DNA of 11,263 nucleotides. It comes from JBJXHG01 sp046160865 (GTDB taxonomy: Bacteria > Planctomycetota > UBA1135 > GCA-002686595). Shown piece after piece: positions 6,027 to 11,263 of this stretch (within the stretch, counting starts at the first letter, position 1; each line of letters begins with the position of its first letter). The notes beneath the pieces were generated by a model. That model was not told the DNA's origin. It saw nothing but the letters and a program-made list of their open reading frames with translations, and did no database searches. The translations under genes were made by a program, and so were the position numbers. The stretch spans positions 1 through 11,263 of the forward strand of contig JBJXHG010000047.1 in NCBI GenBank assembly GCA_046160865.1. Direction: 5' to 3'.

Positions 6027-7341
6027 GCGGGCGCGCGGAGCGATACGCCTTCTCGAGCTCGGCGCGGCGGATCGGACCGGTGGCAGCGATGCAGCTCGTC
6101 GACGGGAAGAGATGCTTCTGCGCGACGCGGCGCACTTCCTCGGCGTCGACCGCGGCGAACTGCCGGAGCAACCGCTGCAAGTGGTCCGGAGGAAAGCCGA
6201 ACACTTCCGACGCCGTCATGAAGTTCGCGCGGTGGCTGGAGCGCTCGAAGCTGAGCGGGAACGAGCCGAGCAAGTAGCTCTTCGCCGTCTCGAGCTCCTG
6301 CGACTCGACGAGATCCGTCTGGATGCGACGGATCTCCGCGACGAACCCCTGCACCGCGGTCGCCACGTGCTTCGGCGACGTGCCGATGTACGCCGTGAAC
6401 ATGCCGGGCAAGTTGCCCGCCGAGCCGTGGATGTTCGCCGTGACCGTGTACGCGAGGCCGAGCTCGTCGCGCAGACGGCGCGAGATGCGGTTCGTGAATC
6501 CAGGCCCCGTGCCGAGCACGTGGTCCATCACGACGAGCGACGCGTAGTCGGGGTCGCTGCGGCGGATGCCGAGGTGACCCATGTACACGTGCACTTGCTG
6601 GCGGTCGGCCGGAAACACCGCGGTGCGCACGGCGCGCTCGGGCAACTGCGGCGGTGTCGTCACGAGCGGCTCGCCACTCGTCCAGCGCGCGAGCTTGCGA
6701 TCGAGGATCTTCCGCACCTCCTCCGCGTCGATGTCGCCGCACACGGCGATCACGGCGCGGCGCGCGACCCAGTTCTTGGCGTGGTGCGCGCGCAGATCGC
6801 GCGCGCCGATGCGCCTCACGCTCTCGATCGTTCCGTACGGCGCGCGGCCGAGCCAATGGTCGCCGTACACGAGCTTGCGGAACAAGAGTCCGCCTTGCGT
6901 GCGCGGGTCGTCGCGCTCGACCGTCAAGCGGTCGAGCAAGCGCTGCTTCTGGCGCGCGACCGGCTCGGCGGGATAGCTCGGCGACGTGAGGATGTCGCAC
7001 AAGAGCTCGAGGAGCAGCTCCAATCCGTCGCGCACGATCGTGCCCGAAAGCCCGGTCGCGTCGCCCGAGATCTCGCCGCCCGCAGGCTCGAGCAACTCGG
7101 CGATCTCTTCCTCGCTGTGGCGTCCGGTGCCTTGATCCGCGAGTCGACCCGCGAGGAACGCCGTGCCTTCGCGTCCGGCCGGATCGAATGCCGGTCCGCC
7201 GCGCACGTGGATGTGCACCGACGTGACGGGCGCACCCGGTCGGCGCGACACGAGCAACACCGCGCCGCAGCGCAACACGCTGCGTACGGTCGGTACCCGG
7301 ATCTCCGGGATGCCGGCGACTACACGCGCGTCGAGCGTCAC
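6019..7341 (-). CDS. Non-catalytic M16 peptidase-like subunit
   Basis: A 440-aa M16B-fold protein. The position of the zinc motif HxxEH is occupied by AFLAGR (61-66), so it cannot bind the metal as active members do. The C-terminal M16 domain is kept, including RRLRDELGLAYTV (288-300), the Arg/Tyr region that contacts substrate in the family. Together with the upstream HxxEH protein this matches heterodimeric M16B peptidases, in which one subunit supplies zinc and the other the Arg-Tyr pair, as in mitochondrial processing peptidase. The GTG start at 7341 overlaps the upstream TGA (GTGA) and has AAGGG 7 nt before it; a much longer in-frame extension runs antisense-style through the upstream genes and is rejected. 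There is no signal peptide. The last two codons and the stop lie in a repeat copy. Confidence 0.9.
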   Translation of the reverse strand: MTLDARVVAGIPEIRVPTVRSVLRCGAVLLVSRRPGAPVTSVHIHVRGGPAFDPAGREGTAFLAGRLADQGTGRHSEEEIAELLEPAGGEISGDATGLSGTIVRDGLELLLELLCDILTSPSYPAEPVARQKQRLLDRLTVERDDPRTQGGLLFRKLVYGDHWLGRAPYGTIESVRRIGARDLRAHHAKNWVARRAVIAVCGDIDAEEVRKILDRKLARWTSGEPLVTTPPQLPERAVRTAVFPADRQQVHVYMGHLGIRRSDPDYASLVVMDHVLGTGPGFTNRISRRLRDELGLAYTVTANIHGSAGNLPGMFTAYIGTSPKHVATAVQGFVAEIRRIQTDLVESQELETAKSYLLGSFPLSFERSSHRANFMTASEVFGFPPDHLQRLLRQFAAVDAEEVRRVAQKHLFPSTSCIAATGPIRRAELEKAYRSARPRA

Positions 7342-8684
7342 GCGGATCCCTTCGATCGACGGCGCTTCTTCGCGCGTCTCGGTGCCGCCGCTCTCGGCAG
7401 GCACCAGCCGACGACACGCCGCTCGGAGCGCAAGAGACGCGCGCAGACGTCGCGCACGCTCGGCGCAGTCGTGTTCCGGATGCGATCGGGCGCTTCGAGC
7501 GCCAGCTTCCAATGCGCGTCGGCCGCGAACTCGCCGATCTCCTCCGCCAAGTCGGAGACCGTCTCGTTGTCGTACGCCTCCGACGACAGGAGGATGCGCT
7601 TGCTGCGATCGAGCTCCTTGGCCGGCACGAGCTCCTTCGAAACGCGCGCGATCTCGCGATCGATCGCGGCTTCGAGCTTCTGTGGCGCGACACCTTGCGC
7701 GCACTCGGCGAAGATCCAGAACACTCCGGCGTCGAGGCGCGTGTCGTTGTGGCTCGAGATGCTCGTCGCGAGACCTTGCTCGAGGACGAGCCGGCGATGC
7801 AAGCGCGACGTACGGCCGCCCGTGAGCACGGTCGACACGATGTCGAACGCGTAGTCCTCGTCGGTGCCGACGAGCGCGGTCGGCCACGCCATCACGAGGC
7901 GCGCGCCGCGGTCGTCCCATGCGATCTGCACGCGCTGCTCGCCCTTCGGCTCGCTCATCGGCGGCCGGTATGGCGCGTTCCGCGGCGCGCCGGCCGGGAT
8001 CGACTCGAAGTGCTTGCGCACGAGCGCGAGTGCTGCCTTCGGCTCGATGTCGCCGCACACCACGAGCGCGGCGTTGCCGGGGTGGTAGTGACGCTCGTAG
8101 TAGGAGCGCATCGCCGCGACGTCGAGCGCCTGCAGCGCGTCCGGGAATCCGATCACCGGGCGCCGATAGGGATGGCGCGCGAACAGCACGAGCTGCAGCT
8201 GCTGCGTGAGCGTGCGCCACGGGTCGTCGTCGCCCATCGCGAGCTCTTCGAGCACCACGGCTTTCTCGGCCGCGAATTCGGCCGGATCGAGCAGGAGCTG
8301 GCGCATGCGGTCGGCTTCGATCTCGAGCGCCTTCTCCCAGCGGTCGGACGCGAACTCGAACCAATACGCCGTGTGATCGGCCGTCGTGAACGCGTTGTTG
8401 CTGCCGCCGAGCGTCGTCGTGATGCGATCGATCTCGCCTTTGCCGAAGCGCCGGCTGCCCTTGAACATCATGTGCTCGAGGAAGTGCGAGACGCCGGCCT
8501 CGCGCTCCTCTTCGTCGCGCGCGCCGACCTTGTACCAGAGCATCACCGCGACGACGGGGTCGAGATGCCGCGCGGCGAGGATCACCGTCAATCCGTTCGC
8601 GAGGCGGTGCTCCTCGATCTTCGCGCCGGCTTTCTCGGCTCGCGGCGTGCGCTCGCGAGCGGTCTGCGATCGTTCGCTTGTCAT
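7338..8684 (-). CDS. M16 family zinc metallopeptidase, catalytic subunit
   Basis: A 448-aa pitrilysin-family peptidase (M16B). The inverted zinc motif is HFLEHMMFKG with His67, Glu70 (catalytic) and His71. The third ligand is Glu147 in VVLEEL, 76 residues after His71, the usual spacing. Other family blocks are LANGLTVIL (28-36), GGSNNAFTTADHTAYWFE (93-110) and HYHPGNAALVVCGDI in mid-protein. The N-terminus has no clear signal peptide, so the protein is probably cytoplasmic unless exported by another route. The C-terminal tail is Arg/Lys-rich. The ATG at 8684 overlaps the rluB-like stop (ATGA), with GGAG 9 nt upstream, and its own TGA overlaps the GTG of the non-catalytic partner. This four-base coupling suits a stoichiometric complex. 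Substrates cannot be predicted. Confidence 0.95.
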   Translation of the reverse strand: MTSERSQTARERTPRAEKAGAKIEEHRLANGLTVILAARHLDPVVAVMLWYKVGARDEEEREAGVSHFLEHMMFKGSRRFGKGEIDRITTTLGGSNNAFTTADHTAYWFEFASDRWEKALEIEADRMRQLLLDPAEFAAEKAVVLEELAMGDDDPWRTLTQQLQLVLFARHPYRRPVIGFPDALQALDVAAMRSYYERHYHPGNAALVVCGDIEPKAALALVRKHFESIPAGAPRNAPYRPPMSEPKGEQRVQIAWDDRGARLVMAWPTALVGTDEDYAFDIVSTVLTGGRTSRLHRRLVLEQGLATSISSHNDTRLDAGVFWIFAECAQGVAPQKLEAAIDREIARVSKELVPAKELDRSKRILLSSEAYDNETVSDLAEEIGEFAADAHWKLALEAPDRIRNTTAPSVRDVCARLLRSERRVVGWCLPRAAAPRRAKKRRRSKGSA

Positions 8685-10063
8685 GTTCGGTTGCTCCGGC
8701 CGCGCGGTTCGCGCAGCGGACGCCGGGCGGCGCCTTTGCCACCGCGCGGCGGCGTGTCGCGCTGCGCGCGAGCTCCACGGCCACCGTCGCGCGCGGCGCC
8801 GCGAGTGCCGCGCTCGTTCGCTCGCGGGTTGCGTTGGGTGTCGGGGCGCCGCGGAGCGCGCTCGGCGCGCGCGTCACCGCGACCGCGCACGTCGCGACGG
8901 ATCCCGCGCGGCGCGCCCGCGCTGGCAGCCTCGTGCGCGCCGCGATTGCGCACGAACAAGCCGTCGTCGGCCGGCGCGCGATTGCGTTCGCCGCGGCGCG
9001 CGGGCGCGGCACCATCGAAACGGTCGCGTGATTCCCCGCGAGCCGGACGCGCGTCGCCGCGCGCGCGCTCGGGACGCGGACCGGTGCGCGACCTCGGACG
9101 CGACTCGGCCTGTGCGCCGCCCTGCCACGTGTCGCGCGGCTTCTCGTACGCGCTCTCGCGCGGACCGCTGCGACGGCCAGCGGGCGGTGCGCGATGCGAG
9201 TCGCGTGCGCCGCGTCCCGCACCGCGGCGCGGGCTTCGGTGCCCGTCGTCGCTCGGGGCTTCTTCGTTGCAGTGCTCGAGCACCGCGCGCACTTCGGGCG
9301 GCGTGAGCTCGCGCCAGCGTCCGACTTTGATGCCGCGCTCGGTCAGTCCGCCGATGCGGACGCGCTTGAGCTCGACGACCTTGTAGCCGAAGCGCGCGAA
9401 CACGCGCCGGATCTCGCGATTCATGCCTTCCCGCAACGTGATCGACAGCACGGAGACGTCGCTCTTGCGCCGCTCCACCAGGATGCGCGCGCCGCTCGTG
9501 CGGCCTTCCGACAAGTGCACACCGTCGCGGATCTTGTTGAGCGCCTCGTCGTCGATCTTGCCCTGCACCTTGACGACGTACGTCTTCTCGATGCCGTGGC
9601 GCGGGTGCATCACTTGGTGCGCGAAGTCGCCGTCGTTCGTGAGCAGGATCAGGCCCTTGCTCTCCTCGTCGAGGCGTCCAATCGTGTAGATGCGGCCCTT
9701 GCGCGGATCGGTGATCAAGTCGATCGCGCGCGGGCGCGTCTCGCGCGCTTCGTTGGTGCACACGACGCCGGGCGGCTTGTTGAGCAGGTAATAGCGCCGC
9801 TTGAGCGCCGACGGCTTGAGCACGAAGCCGTCGATCTCGACCGCGTTCTGCGCCGGATCGACGCGCGTGCCGAGCGCGGTCACCGTCTCGCCGTCGACGG
9901 ACACCTTGCCGCCGGCGATGAGCTCGTCGCACTTGCGGCGCGACGCGACGCCGCTGTCCGCCAGGTACTTGTTCAGCCGCACGAGATGCGTTTCGCCCGC
10001 GTCCGGCGCGAGGTCAGCGCCGGATTCGATCGGTTCTTGAGTCTGCTTCGGAGCGCGTGCCAC
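8681..10063 (-). CDS. rluB: RsuA/RluB-family pseudouridine synthase with long Arg-rich tail
   Basis: A 460-aa rRNA-modifying enzyme that isomerises uridine to pseudouridine. An S4 RNA-binding domain (about 27-73, LNKYLADSGVASRRKCDELI) is followed by the synthase domain (about 90-255). Catalytic Asp132 is in IGRLDEESKGLILLTNDGD, and GMNREIRRVF (213-222) is the RsuA-type signature. The 23S enzyme RluB is likelier than RsuA from the domain style, but the target site is not certain. After residue 266 comes a roughly 194-residue tail with about 50 arginines plus many Gly, Ala and Pro, which is disordered and probably RNA-binding. The GTG at 10063 is preferred because AAAGG lies 7 nt upstream and it sits just after manA; an upstream in-frame ATG at 10192 would overlap manA by 85 bases. 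The stop overlaps the M16 start. Confidence 0.92.
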   Translation of the reverse strand: MARAPKQTQEPIESGADLAPDAGETHLVRLNKYLADSGVASRRKCDELIAGGKVSVDGETVTALGTRVDPAQNAVEIDGFVLKPSALKRRYYLLNKPPGVVCTNEARETRPRAIDLITDPRKGRIYTIGRLDEESKGLILLTNDGDFAHQVMHPRHGIEKTYVVKVQGKIDDEALNKIRDGVHLSEGRTSGARILVERRKSDVSVLSITLREGMNREIRRVFARFGYKVVELKRVRIGGLTERGIKVGRWRELTPPEVRAVLEHCNEEAPSDDGHRSPRRGAGRGARDSHRAPPAGRRSGPRESAYEKPRDTWQGGAQAESRPRSRTGPRPERARGDARPARGESRDRFDGAAPARRGERNRAPADDGLFVRNRGAHEAASAGAPRGIRRDVRGRGDARAERAPRRPDTQRNPRANERGTRGAARDGGRGARAQRDTPPRGGKGAARRPLREPRGRSNRT

Positions 10064-10115
10064 GTTCGAGCCTTTCGATTCCAGCCTCTGACTCGAGCCT
10101 CTGCGACTCAAGCCT
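10063..10115 (-). repeat. Four imperfect tandem copies of an 11-mer at the manA/rluB junction
   Basis: On the minus strand AGGCTTGAGTC, AGGCTCGAGTC, AGGCTGGAATC and AGGCTCGAACG start at 10115, 10100, 10087 and 10073, spaced 15, 13 and 14 nt apart. The first contains the manA TGA; the last supplies the AAAGG ribosome-binding site and runs into the GTG of the rluB-like gene. Each copy carries an AGG core. Confidence 0.7.
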
Positions 10116-11103
10116 TGGTACGCGCGCGCAGGATGCGCAAGGCGCCATTCGATTCGATCGCGTGATCGCCCATCGCCGCCGGAACGAGCCACGTGTCACC
10201 GGGCGCGATCGCCCAGGCTTTCACGCGGCCGCGATCACGAAGGCGGCCGTGGCCGGTCAGCGCGACGTAGACCTGCGCGACGTCGCGCGTGTCGAGCTCG
10301 GCCGCACGCTCGATCTCGAGGAGCTCGATCTCGAACTCGTCGCAGTCGAGTAGCGCCGCGCGCGCGTTTCCGTCGTCGCCGCGCACGAGCGCAGGCCACA
10401 CCGGACCGGTCACGGCCTCGCCGTAGAGCACGGCGCCGAGCGCGTCCTCGGCCTGGATCGTGCGCGGCCGGCCGTCGAGCCCCGCGCGATTCCAGTCGTA
10501 CAGACGCAACGTCACGTCGGCGTTGTTCTGCACCTCGAGCAGCGTGATGCCCGCGCCGACGGCGTGCACCGTGCCGCCGGGCACGAAGACGAACTGGCCC
10601 GCGCAGACCTCGTGACGCACGAGCAAGTCGAGGATCGAGGGCTGCGACGCGTGCTCGGCCAGGTCCTCGCGCGTGACGCCGGGTTGTAGACCGAGGTAGA
10701 TCGTGCTGCCGGGCGACGCCGCGAGGATGTACCAGCACTCCGTCTTGCACTCGCCGCCGCGCCGCGCGGTCGAGCCGTGCGGATGGACCTGAACGCTGAG
10801 CGGCTGCGTCGCGTCGAGGAACTTGATCAACAAGGGAAAGGATCCGTCGGACGCCGGGCGCGCGCGGCCGAGCACCTCGTCACTGTGCGCGCTCATGATC
10901 TCGCGCAACGACCGGCCGCGGTGCGGCCCGTCGAGCACGACGGAGTTGTGATCGGCTCGGTCCGAGATCTCCCACGTTTCGCCGATCGGTTGATCGGGGG
11001 GCAGATCGATCCCCGGCGTGCGATCGAGGGCCCGGCCGCCCCACACCTTCTCGAGGAAGATGCGGCTGAATCGGAGGGGTTCGGCTACGGCTCGCGACGG
11101 CAT
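10108..11103 (-). CDS. manA: Mannose-6-phosphate isomerase, class I
   Basis: A 331-aa cupin-fold zinc enzyme interconverting mannose-6-phosphate and fructose-6-phosphate, which links glycolysis to GDP-mannose and surface polysaccharide synthesis. The N-terminal block FLEKVWGGRAL (16-26) is typical. Zinc ligands are Gln105 and His107 in SVQVHPHG, Glu122 in KTECW and His180 in VPGGTVHA. The active-site arginine is Arg200 in LRLYDWNR. Length matches the short Bacillus-type class I enzymes. The ATG at 11103 is chosen because it puts the conserved block about 10 residues in; an in-frame ATG at 11127 is an equal alternative and neither has a good Shine-Dalgarno. TAGTCT, a weak -10-like hexamer, lies 10 nt before the 11103 start. 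It is the first gene of the four-gene operon, 44 nt ahead of rluB. Confidence 0.95.
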   Translation of the reverse strand: MPSRAVAEPLRFSRIFLEKVWGGRALDRTPGIDLPPDQPIGETWEISDRADHNSVVLDGPHRGRSLREIMSAHSDEVLGRARPASDGSFPLLIKFLDATQPLSVQVHPHGSTARRGGECKTECWYILAASPGSTIYLGLQPGVTREDLAEHASQPSILDLLVRHEVCAGQFVFVPGGTVHAVGAGITLLEVQNNADVTLRLYDWNRAGLDGRPRTIQAEDALGAVLYGEAVTGPVWPALVRGDDGNARAALLDCDEFEIELLEIERAAELDTRDVAQVYVALTGHGRLRDRGRVKAWAIAPGDTWLVPAAMGDHAIESNGALRILRARTKA

Positions 11104-11156
11104 CGGGCCGCACAGACTAGCGCGCATTGCCCACCACGTCCGTCGCGAGGGCGTGA

Positions 11157-11258
11157 CAACTCGCTTCGGGCAAGGCGTTGCATCGGAATCGACCGGGGCC
11201 GACCTGTCAGGTCGGCGAGGACCGATTCCGATCCAACAACGCGGGCGGAAGCGAGTTG
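11157..11258. repeat. About 100-nt multi-segment inverted repeat upstream of manA
   Basis: Paired segments nest symmetrically. CAACTCGCTTC (11157-11167) pairs with 11248-11258. A GCGTTG/CAACGC pair follows with slight offset. ATCGGAATCG (11182-11191) pairs with 11223-11232. A perfect central GCCGACCTG-T-CAGGTCGGC spans 11198-11216. Six unpaired nt lie on each side between the central and third stems. Total pairing is about 36 bp, broken by internal loops. It ends about 50 nt before the manA start. It could be a structured RNA, a small non-autonomous mobile element, or a transcription-ending structure for a neighbour outside the window. Confidence 0.75.
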
Positions 11259-11263
11259 ACGCG

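Noticed and set aside
7342..9222. In-frame N-terminal extension of the non-catalytic M16 gene to a start at 9222
   Set aside because: The extension reads through rluB and the catalytic M16 gene out of frame, with arginine-rich nonsense. The GTG at 7341 with AAGGG and a 4-base overlap is the natural start.
5881..9386. Long plus-strand open frames (over 600 codons each) opposite the M16 genes and rluB
   Set aside because: They are complementary shadows of high-GC genes, with Arg/Ala/His-rich translations and no domain motifs.
11157..11258. Integron attC site
   Set aside because: The imperfect nested hairpin resembles attC architecture, and AAC/GTT triplets sit at the arm ends, but the flanking bases do not fit the RYYYAAC and GTTRRRY core boxes, and no integrase or cassette array is seen.

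Overview
The window is very GC-rich bacterial DNA with strong G/C bias at third codon positions, so almost every real gene is shadowed by long spurious reading frames. Protein style suggests Planctomycetota or another deep high-GC lineage: lipoamide dehydrogenase with a GGTCVRIGCIPSK active site, paired M16 peptidases, and an arginine-rich tail on an RsuA/RluB-type pseudouridine synthase. This placement is an inference; there is no rRNA or marker gene to settle it.

Layout. (1) About 1-1560 is visibly less GC-rich and looks like accessory DNA. The left edge cuts what may be an insertion-sequence transposase gene (minus strand). It is followed by a translationally coupled minus-strand pair: a TIGR04255-family protein and a small partner of unknown function. 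(2) 1339-1873 is non-coding, ending in hairpins and a possible promoter for lpdA. (3) 1874-3265 (+) is dihydrolipoyl dehydrogenase, standing alone. (4) 3266-3484 is a convergent gap with the C-terminal remnant of a lost minus-strand gene and a bidirectional terminator-like hairpin. (5) 3485-5610 (-) is a two-component operon: OmpR-type response regulator, then sensor kinase, overlapping by ATGA. (6) 5611-6018 is an intergenic region built from two inverted-repeat pairs plus a perfect 12-bp hairpin. (7) 6019-11103 (-) is a four-gene operon read as manA (mannose-6-phosphate isomerase), rluB-like pseudouridine synthase, catalytic M16 peptidase, non-catalytic M16 subunit; the last three overlap by 4 bases each. 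(8) 11104-11263 holds a roughly 100-nt multi-armed inverted repeat upstream of manA.

How the genes work together. The two M16 proteins probably form a heterodimer in which only the upstream gene product carries the zinc site. The regulator and kinase form one signalling pair. manA and rluB share the M16 transcript without an obvious biochemical link. lpdA supplies the E3 subunit for 2-oxoacid dehydrogenase or glycine-cleavage complexes encoded elsewhere.

The best candidates for something undescribed are the TIGR04255 pair in the compositionally distinct left arm and the structured intergenic repeats at 5684-6026 and 11157-11258. All other genes belong to well-known families.
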